Source: an uncultured Rhodospirillaceae bacterium (GTDB taxonomy: Bacteria > Pseudomonadota > Alphaproteobacteria > RF32 > CAG-239). Taken from it: a DNA stretch of 8,022 nucleotides. The stretch covers positions 1 through 8,022 of the forward strand of contig OMQZ01000209.1 in assembly GCA_900313355.1 (NCBI GenBank). The letters are read 5' to 3'. Below the pieces are notes generated by a model. It saw nothing but the letters and a program-made list of their open reading frames with translations. It searched no databases and had not been told where the DNA came from. A program made the translations under genes and the position numbers. This document shows, piece by piece, positions 1 to 6,669 of the stretch. Each line of letters begins with the position of its first letter. Within the stretch, counting starts at the first letter, position 1.

Positions 1-79
1 CGGTATGGACAACCGCGGAAAATGGAAACTTTCTGCCAAACGTGTTGACCAAGAAACAGGTGAAGATTTGGAAAAATAA
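1..79 (+). CDS. pnp: C-terminal fragment of probable polyribonucleotide nucleotidyltransferase (PNPase)
   Basis: Only the last 25 codons are present, read in the frame starting at base 2 and ending with TAA at 77-79. The peptide has the pattern RGKWKLSAKRVDQETGEDL near its end. This resembles the last strand of the PNPase S1 RNA-binding domain followed by the short acidic tail common in alphaproteobacterial PNPase (RGKVKLS, then VDQ.TGEDL). PNPase degrades RNA 3' to 5' by phosphorolysis and is part of the degradosome in many bacteria. A strong terminator follows 15 bases after the stop, so this is the end of a transcription unit. The identification rests on a short tail. Another S1-domain protein is possible but less likely given the VDQETGEDL tail. 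Confidence 0.7.
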   Translation, partial: GMDNRGKWKLSAKRVDQETGEDLEK

Positions 80-94
80 TTTTCCATACTTTAC

Positions 95-124
95 AAAAAA
101 GCCTCTCAAACGAGAGGCTTTTTT
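95..124. terminator. Bidirectional intrinsic terminator between pnp and yqgE
   Basis: A perfect GCCTCTC / GAGAGGC stem (101-107 and 112-118) has a 4-base loop. It is flanked by six A on the left (95-100) and six T on the right (119-124). The symmetry gives a U-tract in either direction, so it can end both the plus-strand gene stopping at 79 and the minus-strand gene stopping at 140. Confidence 0.92.
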
Positions 125-139
125 CGTGAAAATATTTTT

Positions 140-709
140 TTACGCGTGTCCCGTTTCAAAAACAAATCGACTGAGCTCTATCTTTGTTTCATCCATAGCT
201 CTGTCCCATTTAAGTTCGTCTTCGGTATGGAACAAAATTTCATTTGAACTGTCAGCAACAAGCCAGTCATTGTTAATCAACTCTCTTTCAAGCTGATTGG
301 GCTCCCAAGAGCAATAACCGAGCGCTACCAAATTTTCATGAGGACCGATGCCGTAAGCAATATCTTTTAGAATATCCAAACTTGAAGAAACGGAAACATT
401 GTCATCAACCTGAAATGTGCCGGGTTTTAAATATTCGGAACTGTGTAACACAAAACCCCTGATTTTTTCCAAAGGTCCGCCCTGATATAAAAACATTTGT
501 TCCAAATTTTCAAAACGTTGAGCATCTAAAGGAACCGCCAAATCAGATAAAGAAAAATCTTTCAATTTTTTATTGATCATAAACCCCATGGCGCCCTCTT
601 TGCCGTGCGAACAAATATAAATCACGCTCTTGCGAAAAGATTCATCATCAATTTTCGAAGTCGAAACCAAAAACTTTCCCGTTAAATATTTGTCACCGAT
701 AAGCGCCAT
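140..709 (-). CDS. yqgE: UPF0301 / AlgH (YqgE) family protein
   Basis: This 189-residue protein has the usual length and motif order of the YqgE/AlgH family. GKFLVST followed by FRKSVIYICSH lies at residues 11-35, GAMGFMINKKL at 39-49, GGP at 77-79, and the C-terminal block GYCSWEPNQLERELINNDWL at 131-150. It has no signal peptide or membrane segment and should be cytoplasmic. The molecular function of the family is not settled; AlgH in Pseudomonas was linked to alginate regulation, but no enzymatic activity can be inferred here. The ATG at 709 is the only sensible start because the family motif begins ten residues later. The ribosome site is weak: AGGA, 12 bases upstream. It is transcribed divergently from the DsbD-like gene and converges on pnp, with a shared terminator. 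Family assignment is secure. Confidence 0.93.
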   Translation of the reverse strand: MALIGDKYLTGKFLVSTSKIDDESFRKSVIYICSHGKEGAMGFMINKKLKDFSLSDLAVPLDAQRFENLEQMFLYQGGPLEKIRGFVLHSSEYLKPGTFQVDDNVSVSSSLDILKDIAYGIGPHENLVALGYCSWEPNQLERELINNDWLVADSSNEILFHTEDELKWDRAMDETKIELSRFVFETGHA

Positions 710-728
710 TTATTGTACATATCCTAAA

Positions 729-734
729 ATTATA
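729..734 (-). promoter_or_regulatory. Putative -10 box for yqgE
   Basis: The minus strand reads TATAAT, a perfect sigma-70 -10 hexamer, 19 bases upstream of the yqgE ATG. No good -35 lies at 16-18 bp. The region is very AT-rich, so a chance match is possible. The 5' leader would be very short. Confidence 0.35.
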
Positions 735-735
735 T

Positions 736-764
736 TTGTTCATTAACAAAAGTTATTATATCAT
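736..764 (+). promoter_or_regulatory. Putative sigma-70 promoter for the DsbD-like gene
   Basis: TTGTTC (736-741) and TATCAT (759-764) are separated by 17 bp and end 40 bases before the ATG at 805. It overlaps the region feeding yqgE on the other strand. The AT-rich background makes this only a candidate. Confidence 0.3.
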
Positions 765-804
765 ATTTTTGAAAAAAAGAAAACATTTTTAAATACTGCG
801 TCAT

Positions 805-3489
805 ATGCCCAAATTCTTATCTTATATAGTGTTTTTATTTTTAAGTTTCAACATTTCGACCGCTTTTTCGGCAGAAATTGTTTTTGAACCCATAGAAAAC
901 GACCTAAATGAGATACAAGCGCCTGACTTCTTAAATGCCTCCGGTCTCCCCCACCCCGCTCAAATGTATAACATTTTAAACAGTGACAGTTCACCGATTG
1001 GAAATTTGATTATTTTAGGTCGTTACTTTGACGCTCGATATCCCAAAGACACAATAAAAGCTGATTTTTCGGAAGACGTCGCGCTCATCTTTCCAGACCT
1101 CGCGCCCGACGATTTACAAAAAACAACTCAACGGATCAGAAGTGCCGTTTTTATCTATCGCGCCATCAAACAAAAAATCGAAGAAGCCAAAAAGAAAGCC
1201 CTCGTTCCGGAAGATCCGCCGCTTATTGTTCCTGATGATGAATATGCCATCATTGGCGATCGAGATTATCTTGAGACACAACCCGATCAAGTTGCTATTA
1301 TTTCAGATTTTAAAAAAGTAATCGGATACAGCCACAACAAACGTGAAATTGAAGCCATGGAAGAATGGCTTTATCACACAAACGATAAAAACAAACCCTC
1401 TACGGATTTTGAAAAATTCCGGCAAATGCTTTCAAAAATCGAATTTTCGAAAATTCCATCATACGGAGTTACACTTCCTTCTCCTTTTGTCGGGAATGCC
1501 GGCATCGGCAAATGGATTGAAAAAGATGGTATAAGAGCACGTCTCATTTCAGAAACTGCCCGTTTATCAACAAACGCGCCGTTTTTAGCAGCCCTGCATT
1601 TAACCATTCCAAACCACAGAATAATGCTTGCAACCCGATTTGATGACGAACACACAAAGCCCACTATTCGCCTGATAGACACAAAAAACGTCGCCTCATA
1701 TGACATTTTTTATCCTCTTCCCGTTCAAGTAACATATAAACAAATGCTCGGTGCATATCGCGGCGATTTTGCCTTTCCGATTAAAATAACACCCAAAGAG
1801 GCACAAAAAGATGTTTCTTTCAAGGCTGAAATTACTTTTCAAAATTGCGACATTGAATTAGATTGTTTCACGCAAACACTAACACCGGATATTACCATAG
1901 AATCTGATTTGTCCGGTTCTAACACATCTTCATCTATGACAAACTTTATCCGCCAAAGCTTTTATAACATTCCGCAAGAAAAAAACAAATACCTTAAATT
2001 AAGCAATTTTTCTTTCAATAACGAAAACTCAACACTTAACTTTGAATTTGAGACAAATGCCAAACCAAACAATATTGCTTTCTTCCTTGAAAATGAGAAG
2101 GGAACACTTTTTTATGCCCCTGAAATTATGATAGGAAGTGATAAAATTTATATCCAAACCTCTCCGATTGAAAATCAACCGGATTTTCTGTCTTCTCCGC
2201 TTAAATATACGGTTCGCCTGAATAACTACGCCACACTCAGGCAAACATTTATCCCAAACACATATCAAAACATTTCTGTGTCCGAAACGCTTTTTGACAC
2301 TTGCCTGTTTCTCTTTTTGGCGGGGCTTCTGTTTTATTTAACGCCCTTCGGCTTTGCCTTAACACAATTCCCGTTATTTGAGCAAAACACCGCCCAAAAG
2401 CGCAAAATATATCTTATCAGCAAAGCCACGACCTTATTTGTAGGCATTGAAACGCTTTTTGCATTTTTAAGATCAAACCCCGACATTGTTTATTTTTCAG
2501 CACAAAACAATCTGCTATACTTAAGTTTTGCATTAACGATTTTAAGCCTGCGCCTTCTGTGCCTTAACTTTAAATACCCGAATGAAAAAAAATCCCCGAC
2601 CTTTTTAGCGCTGATAGATGCTTTTCAAATTTTGTTCTTTATTCCCATTGCAATCATTTTTCTAAACGACAAAATTATGCAATCCATCACCAATATGACT
2701 TTAATTAAGGCTATTCTTTATGGTGCCGCTTTTTCTTTTGCTTTAATTTTGCCAAGTGTTGTTCAGTATTTTTTCAAAACGCAAAAGTTCAAAAACTTAA
2801 AAGCTTTACATCTTGTTTTCATATACATCATGTTATTCATATCATGGCTTACTGTTTTGCTCTCAATATGCTTTCTAATCAGCCCTTGGTCGCTATTTAA
2901 GGTTGGAATTTTCGTCATTATCGGATTGCTGATTTTAAAATATTTGCTCCATTTTTGGGAGGCTTTATATAAAGCACAATTACCTCAAAATTATGTCTCA
3001 AACACAAACCGTGTTTTGATTTGCTTATTTGTCCTAATGCTTACTCTTTTAAGCTTTTGCATATCTGCTGTCGGTTCATTGAAACCCCTGTCTTTAAGGC
3101 CTGATTTATCTTCTCTGAACGAACAAATATTAAACGGAGAAAAAATCTTGCTCGGTTTTCAATCTCAAACTTGTTTATTGTGTAAATATAATAACTTTAC
3201 AACCCTAACCGAAAATCAAATTAAAACACTTCAAGACGAATATAAAATCACATATCTTCCTGTTATAGAAAGACAACCGAGTGCGCAAACAATTCAGTTT
3301 TTGAAAAAATACAAAAGCAATAGCCTACCGCTATACGTCTTATACACCCCTCAAACACCTCAAGGCGTCGTTTTACCGAAAATACTCACCACCGACGCTC
3401 TTAGCCAAACCTTTGATAATTTTAACATTTATCCTTCATCATCATTTAAAGAAGCTCTTGAAAAAAGGCGGAAAACGCCTTTGCGATAA
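805..3489 (+). CDS. DsbD/ScsB-like protein-disulfide reductase with altered membrane domain
   Basis: An 894-residue inner-membrane protein with DsbD-like architecture. Residues 1-23 are a signal peptide (cleavage near FSA|EIV). Residues 24 to about 225 match nothing I recognise. Residues 234 to about 365 resemble the alpha domain, with the C-x5-C pair C348/C354 in FQNCDIELDCF, comparable to the YQGCADxGxCYP site of DsbD. Residues about 395-485 look like a second beta-rich domain. Eight hydrophobic segments follow (about 496-518, 538-556, 568-588, 599-620, 632-657, 667-691, 698-717, 735-757). The gamma thioredoxin-like domain has CLLC at 790-793, cis-proline region SLPLYVLY (P842) and VVLPKILT (856-863), as in ScsB-type proteins. 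The family passes electrons from cytoplasmic thioredoxin to periplasmic substrates through cysteines in membrane segments 1 and 4. Here the expected LxPC site reads LTPF (F515), and the expected TPCTAP site appears to read FFIPIAI (612-617), so both membrane cysteines seem to be missing. No clear ribosome site precedes the ATG. The last 61 bases overlap the converging small gene. Family assignment is firm; the activity is uncertain. Confidence 0.85.
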   Translation: MPKFLSYIVFLFLSFNISTAFSAEIVFEPIENDLNEIQAPDFLNASGLPHPAQMYNILNSDSSPIGNLIILGRYFDARYPKDTIKADFSEDVALIFPDLAPDDLQKTTQRIRSAVFIYRAIKQKIEEAKKKALVPEDPPLIVPDDEYAIIGDRDYLETQPDQVAIISDFKKVIGYSHNKREIEAMEEWLYHTNDKNKPSTDFEKFRQMLSKIEFSKIPSYGVTLPSPFVGNAGIGKWIEKDGIRARLISETARLSTNAPFLAALHLTIPNHRIMLATRFDDEHTKPTIRLIDTKNVASYDIFYPLPVQVTYKQMLGAYRGDFAFPIKITPKEAQKDVSFKAEITFQNCDIELDCFTQTLTPDITIESDLSGSNTSSSMTNFIRQSFYNIPQEKNKYLKLSNFSFNNENSTLNFEFETNAKPNNIAFFLENEKGTLFYAPEIMIGSDKIYIQTSPIENQPDFLSSPLKYTVRLNNYATLRQTFIPNTYQNISVSETLFDTCLFLFLAGLLFYLTPFGFALTQFPLFEQNTAQKRKIYLISKATTLFVGIETLFAFLRSNPDIVYFSAQNNLLYLSFALTILSLRLLCLNFKYPNEKKSPTFLALIDAFQILFFIPIAIIFLNDKIMQSITNMTLIKAILYGAAFSFALILPSVVQYFFKTQKFKNLKALHLVFIYIMLFISWLTVLLSICFLISPWSLFKVGIFVIIGLLILKYLLHFWEALYKAQLPQNYVSNTNRVLICLFVLMLTLLSFCISAVGSLKPLSLRPDLSSLNEQILNGEKILLGFQSQTCLLCKYNNFTTLTENQIKTLQDEYKITYLPVIERQPSAQTIQFLKKYKSNSLPLYVLYTPQTPQGVVLPKILTTDALSQTFDNFNIYPSSSFKEALEKRRKTPLR

Positions 3490-3740
3490 ATCCATAAGTT
3501 AATGATACCAAAAATAACGGATATTGAACCGAAGAGATACAAAAAATAATACCAATTCATCTCATTTTCCTGCATCAACACTGTTTGCCTTCCGGTATGA
3601 ATGAATAAAATCGAAACAGCAGTTAAAGCAAAAGCGCAAACATACCCCAAAAGCCAAACGCGCTTCAAAACCAAATCAGGAACAGAAAATGCCATCAAAA
3701 CATAAATAAAGAAAAGTGCAATAAATAAAAAGATTTCCAT
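3429..3740 (-). CDS. Small three-helix membrane protein of unknown function
   Basis: I do not recognise this 103-residue protein. It has three hydrophobic segments, at about residues 3-22, 27-46 and 62-82. They are separated by short polar stretches (HTGRQTVLMQENEMN before the third), and the C-terminus is charged (RKGVFRLFSRASLNDDEG). A GTG at 3755 would add five residues. The ATG at 3740 is preferred because GGGAG lies exactly 8 bases upstream and overlaps the GTG. It starts 65 bases after the era stop, so it could be the last gene of lepB-rnc-era or use its own promoter. Many alphaproteobacteria have recO at this place, and this is not RecO. The 3' end overlaps the DsbD-like gene tail to tail, and a terminator-shaped hairpin lies inside the last 20 codons. 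The good ribosome site and clean membrane-protein pattern support a real gene. Confidence 0.72.
   Translation of the reverse strand: MEIFLFIALFFIYVLMAFSVPDLVLKRVWLLGYVCAFALTAVSILFIHTGRQTVLMQENEMNWYYFLYLFGSISVIFGIINLWIYRKGVFRLFSRASLNDDEG
3461..3482 (-). terminator. Terminator-like hairpin inside two overlapping gene ends
   Basis: A perfect 7-bp stem, AAAGGCG (3464-3470) and CGCCTTT (3476-3482), closes a 5-base loop. Read on the minus strand it is followed by a run of T (3461-3466), the shape of an intrinsic terminator. It lies 30 bases before the stop codon of the small membrane gene (3429-3431) and also inside the last codons of the DsbD-like gene. On the plus strand the T-run is only three bases, so it is a poor plus-strand terminator. 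Confidence 0.55.
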
Positions 3741-3748
3741 TTCATATA

Positions 3749-3753
3749 CTCCC
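3749..3753 (-). promoter_or_regulatory. Ribosome binding site fixing the start of the small membrane gene
   Basis: The minus strand reads GGGAG with 8 bases to the ATG at 3740. The alternative GTG start at 3755 would place this site inside its own coding region and has no comparable motif upstream. This decides for the shorter protein. Confidence 0.7.
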
Positions 3754-3768
3754 ACTATTTTACAATCG

Positions 3769-3796
3769 GATATATGAAATAATTTTAAAATTTCAA
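3769..3796 (-). promoter_or_regulatory. Candidate promoter for the small membrane gene
   Basis: The minus strand reads TTGAAA (3796-3791), a 16-bp spacer, then TATATC (3774-3769), which ends 28 bases before the ATG at 3740. The spacer contains the 12-base palindrome AATTTTAAAATT at 3781-3792, partly inside the -35. The interval between era and this gene is extremely AT-rich, so confidence is low. Confidence 0.28.
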
Positions 3797-3805
3797 TGAT
3801 TGTTT

Positions 3806-4711
3806 TTAAGCGTTATAATTTAAGCCCCAAATAGAATAACGTGACGGATCATTGCCCCAGTTTTCACGAACTTTTACAAATAAGAAAAGATGTATTCTTT
3901 CTTCCAACATCTCTTCGAGCTCTTTTCGCGCAGATGAACCTATTTTTTTAATCATCTGACCGCCTTTGCCTAAGATTATGATTTTTTGATTATCACGCTC
4001 AACATAAATTGTCATTTCAGCTCTGACTGAGCCGTCATCTCTTCGTTCCCACAGCTCCGGCTCAACCGTTAAGGCATAAGGCAATTCATCATGCAAATAT
4101 AAGAAAAGCTTTTCGCGCACAACTTCTGCAGTGAGCAATTTTAGGGGCATATCAGACATCTGCTCTTCGGGATAAAACCATGGCGATTTAGGAAGATTTT
4201 GAGCCACATAATGATAAAACTCATCCATACCCTGCCCCGTTGAAGCTGAGACCATAAAAGTTTCTTCAAAAACATATTCCCTGTTTATCTCAGAACTTAA
4301 AGCAAGTATTTTTTCTTTTCCGACCAAATCCGTTTTATTTAAAACCAAAACGGCCTTCATTTTTTCACTTTGAAGTTTTTGAACAATCGCCTTAGTCTCA
4401 TCATCAAAACCTCGTTTTGAATCCACCACCAAAACAACCATATCGGCATCTTTTACACCGCCCCATGCAGCCGAAACCATCGCCCTGTCAAGCCGACGTT
4501 TCGGATTAAAAATACCCGGGGTATCTAAAAACACAATTTGCGTATTTTCATAAATACCGATCCCCTTAATCACCGCACGCGTTGTTTGAGCCTTAGGGGA
4601 AACAATAGAAACCTTAGAACCTGCAAAATGATTTGTAATGGTCGACTTTCCGGCATTCGGCGCCCCTATAAGGCTCACAAATCCGGCTCGTGTTTCAATA
4701 ACATCACCCAT
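3806..4711 (-). CDS. era: GTPase Era
   Basis: This 301-residue protein is of standard Era length, with all GTPase motifs: G1 GAPNAGKS (16-23), the TTR switch region (43-45), G3 DTPG (63-66), G4 NKTD (125-128) and G5 SAS (155-157). The C-terminal KH domain carries the RNA-binding loop ILGKGGQMIKKIG at 246-258. Era binds 16S rRNA near its 3' end and assists 30S subunit assembly, cycling between GTP and GDP forms. The ATG at 4711 overlaps the last 8 bases of rnc in a different frame. GGAAG lies a few bases upstream, inside rnc, so translation is probably coupled. No key residue is missing. Confidence 0.98.
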   Translation of the reverse strand: MGDVIETRAGFVSLIGAPNAGKSTITNHFAGSKVSIVSPKAQTTRAVIKGIGIYENTQIVFLDTPGIFNPKRRLDRAMVSAAWGGVKDADMVVLVVDSKRGFDDETKAIVQKLQSEKMKAVLVLNKTDLVGKEKILALSSEINREYVFEETFMVSASTGQGMDEFYHYVAQNLPKSPWFYPEEQMSDMPLKLLTAEVVREKLFLYLHDELPYALTVEPELWERRDDGSVRAEMTIYVERDNQKIIILGKGGQMIKKIGSSARKELEEMLEERIHLFLFVKVRENWGNDPSRYSIWGLNYNA

Positions 4712-5363
4712 GATTTGCTTCCAAAATTTTTAATAATTCCGCCGCAGCATTTTGCTCTGCTTGCTTCTTATTCTTACCAACCCCTATCGCTGAGCCCTTT
4801 CCTTCAACAGAAACCTTAATATAAAACACGGGTTCGTGTTCGGTTCCTTCCTTTTTGACAACCTCATATAAAGGTGCGCCAACCTTCAGCTGATGAGAGA
4901 GCTCTTGTAAAATTGTTTTATGATCACGTTCGGGAGCACAACTTTTTTCAATATGCTTCTTAAAATGTCTGTCCACAAACGAAATTGCCGTTTCAAAGCC
5001 ACCATCCAAACAAATAGCGCCGATAACAGCTTCCATAACATCACACAAAACATTTTCGTTTTCTGAAAGCCCTTGAGGGTTTGCTTTGATATAACGATTT
5101 AAGTTGAGCTCACGTGCCACTTCTGCCACAGTTTCTTTTCGGACCAATTTCACAAAACGTGGAGACAAATCGCCCTCAGGTTCGTTTTTGAATGTAAAAT
5201 AAAGCAAATGAGCCATTGAAACACCCAAAACACGATCGCCCAGAAACTCCAGACGCTCATAGTTTTTTTGCACATTTCCGGTAATACTGCTATGCGTCAA
5301 AGCCTGTTTCAAAAGCGAAACATTTTGAAAATGATATCCTAAAAGAAGCTCTAATTCATCCAT
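4704..5363 (-). CDS. rnc: Ribonuclease III
   Basis: A 219-residue double-strand-specific endoribonuclease that processes rRNA precursors and structured mRNAs. The signature NYERLEFLGDRVLG begins at residue 34. Its acidic catalytic residues align as E36, E39 and D43, with D108 and E111 in CDVMEAVIGA completing the metal site. A double-stranded RNA binding domain fills about 147-215, including GVGKNKKQAEQNAAAELL near the end. Length and motif order are normal. The gene begins 2 bases after the lepB stop and overlaps era by 8 bases, the classic lepB-rnc-era arrangement. AAAGGA, 11 bases before the ATG and inside the end of lepB, is the likely ribosome site. Confidence 0.98.
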   Translation of the reverse strand: MDELELLLGYHFQNVSLLKQALTHSSITGNVQKNYERLEFLGDRVLGVSMAHLLYFTFKNEPEGDLSPRFVKLVRKETVAEVARELNLNRYIKANPQGLSENENVLCDVMEAVIGAICLDGGFETAISFVDRHFKKHIEKSCAPERDHKTILQELSHQLKVGAPLYEVVKKEGTEHEPVFYIKVSVEGKGSAIGVGKNKKQAEQNAAAELLKILEANHG

Positions 5364-5365
5364 AC

Positions 5366-6106
5366 TTAATACAATCCTTTAAAGAGTTTCTTCCAACGAA
5401 TAGCCTTTGGCCACGTCCACGGCTTATACCATTTTCCTTTGTCATTATGCGAAAAGAACAAAAAGCGAGCTTTTCCAACCAAATTTTCTTCAGGCACAAA
5501 ACCGACATGAACCCGACTGTCATCTGAGCGATCTCGATTGTCGCCCATCACAAAATAATGCCCATCAGGAACGGTTAATTTTTGCGTATTATCAACCTTG
5601 TTTTCAAAATCAGACATTTCTAAAATACGATGTTTCATACCACAGGGTAATGTTTCGATATATTCCTGATAAGTTTCGGGACGCACAACATATTCTTTAA
5701 GTAAATATTCGCCCACAAATTCCCTTTCAACAATCTCGCCGTTAATATAAAGACGACCGCGGCTGACCTGAATTGTATCCCCCGGCAATCCGATCACGCG
5801 TTTAATAAAATCCGTACGGTTATCTTTCGGATATTTAAAAACCACAATATCACCACGTTTTGGCGCATCTTTCCAAATACGTCCCTTAATTGGTGCCAAA
5901 CTGAAAGGAAAAGAGTGTTTTGAATAACCGTAAGTATATTTTGAAACGAAAAGATAATCCCCGACTTCCAATGTCGGATACATTGAGCCCGAAGGAATAC
6001 GAAACGGCTCAAAATATAAACTTCTGATTAACATCGCAATTAAAACGGCATAAATAATCGTTTTTATGGTATCAAAAACACTTTCTTTCTTTTTCTCTTT
6101 TTTCAT
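5366..6106 (-). CDS. lepB: Signal peptidase I
   Basis: A 246-residue inner-membrane serine protease that removes signal peptides from Sec- and Tat-exported proteins. After a lysine-rich cytoplasmic start (MKKEKKKE) there is one membrane segment at about 10-31. The box PSGSMYPTL follows with catalytic S41, then KRVIGLPGD with general-base K102, and the box MGDNRDRSDDSR at 187-198. A TTG at 6118 would extend the protein by four residues. The ATG at 6106 is preferred because GGA lies 7 bases upstream and the extension adds nothing conserved. It is first in the lepB-rnc-era operon, with 2 bases to rnc. Both secreted proteins of the neighbouring unit have signal peptides it could cleave. All catalytic motifs are intact. 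Confidence 0.97.
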   Translation of the reverse strand: MKKEKKKESVFDTIKTIIYAVLIAMLIRSLYFEPFRIPSGSMYPTLEVGDYLFVSKYTYGYSKHSFPFSLAPIKGRIWKDAPKRGDIVVFKYPKDNRTDFIKRVIGLPGDTIQVSRGRLYINGEIVEREFVGEYLLKEYVVRPETYQEYIETLPCGMKHRILEMSDFENKVDNTQKLTVPDGHYFVMGDNRDRSDDSRVHVGFVPEENLVGKARFLFFSHNDKGKWYKPWTWPKAIRWKKLFKGLY

Positions 6107-6138
6107 TTTAAAATCCAAATAAAACCAAACTTGAAATG

Positions 6139-6167
6139 AATATGATACATTTTGCTTTAATTATCAA
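6139..6167 (-). promoter_or_regulatory. Candidate promoter for the lepB-rnc-era operon
   Basis: The minus strand reads TTGATA (6167-6162), a 17-bp spacer, then CATATT (6144-6139), ending 32 bases before the lepB ATG. A competing -10, TATCAT (6147-6142), would give too short a spacer. Its location between a strong terminator and the operon's first gene supports a promoter here, though the exact hexamers are uncertain. Confidence 0.38.
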
Positions 6168-6195
6168 GCACAATTTAAACACTTTTTCATAAAAC

Positions 6196-6225
6196 AAAAA
6201 AGCGCACATAAAGTGCGCTCTTTTT
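6196..6225 (-). terminator. Intrinsic terminator of the two-gene secreted-protein unit
   Basis: A perfect AGCGCAC / GTGCGCT stem (6201-6207 and 6213-6219) has a 5-base loop. On the minus strand it is followed by a T-tract (6201-6196). It lies 15 bases beyond the stop codon of the 137-residue gene and separates that unit from lepB. The plus-strand side also has a T5 run (6221-6225). Confidence 0.9.
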
Positions 6226-6240
6226 GGTAAAAGATTTTTA

Positions 6241-6654
6241 TTATCTGTAGCGAATACGAACCTTATTAACCGATCCGTCTTTTGCGACTTCATTTGCTTC
6301 TTTAACGCTGTAAATCAGTCGTCCGCGTTGTCTATTCAAACCATTCTGGTTGTTTGACGAATTATTTGGAGATGTAATGTTAAACATCTGGTCAAATCCG
6401 CCTTCGGCAAATGTTTTCGGCGGAATAAAACCATACACATCCATATAATAATCGTCCATGGAATCATAGGTCACACCCTCATCATCCCAGTCCCATTTCA
6501 CGGTCACGCTACCGTCAGCATTATATGTATATGTTTTGCCGGAACATTGGATACCATCGCCGCCAAAATCACCCGGTTCTATAGGATCTGCCTGAGCACT
6601 CGCTGAAATCAGAACCGTTGTAAGAAAAGCTATTAAAAATGTTTGTATCTTCAT
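6241..6654 (-). CDS. Small secreted protein, partner of the repeat protein
   Basis: I do not recognise a family for this 137-residue protein. Residues 1-22 are a signal peptide with a clean AQA|DP cleavage site. The mature part has one cysteine (C37), then GKTYTYNADGSVTVKWDW (39-56), which resembles a segment near the N-terminus of the upstream protein (GGKYTYYYDSQGRTTS after its second cysteine). An acidic aromatic stretch follows (about 54-74), then an asparagine/serine-rich linker at 92-106 and a basic C-terminus ending VNKVRIRYR. Translation starts at ATG 6654 with a near-perfect AAGGAGGG 7 bases upstream. That site overlaps the stop codon of the upstream gene, so the two are probably made together. 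Expected location is periplasm or outside the cell. The function is unknown. Confidence 0.8.
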   Translation of the reverse strand: MKIQTFLIAFLTTVLISASAQADPIEPGDFGGDGIQCSGKTYTYNADGSVTVKWDWDDEGVTYDSMDDYYMDVYGFIPPKTFAEGGFDQMFNITSPNNSSNNQNGLNRQRGRLIYSVKEANEVAKDGSVNKVRIRYR

Positions 6655-6661
6655 GGTCTTA

Positions 6662-6669
6662 CCCTCCTT
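6662..6669 (-). promoter_or_regulatory. Strong ribosome binding site overlapping the upstream stop codon
   Basis: The minus strand reads TAAGGAGGG, in which TAA (6670-6668) is the stop of the repeat protein gene and AAGGAGGG is an almost ideal Shine-Dalgarno sequence. It is 7 bases from the ATG at 6654. Ribosomes finishing the first gene stop directly on the start site of the second, consistent with coupled translation. Confidence 0.85.

Noticed and set aside
42..296. 84-codon plus-strand frame running from the pnp tail into yqgE
   Set aside because: It overlaps the end of pnp out of frame, crosses the terminator at 95-124, and is antisense to the well-supported yqgE.
1374..1706. 110-codon minus-strand frame inside the DsbD-like gene
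   Set aside because: It lies wholly antisense to a long coding frame with clear domain structure, has no ribosome site, and its product has no recognisable feature.
6107..6118. TTG start extending LepB by four residues
   Set aside because: ATG at 6106 has GGA at a proper 7-base spacing and the extension adds no conserved residues.
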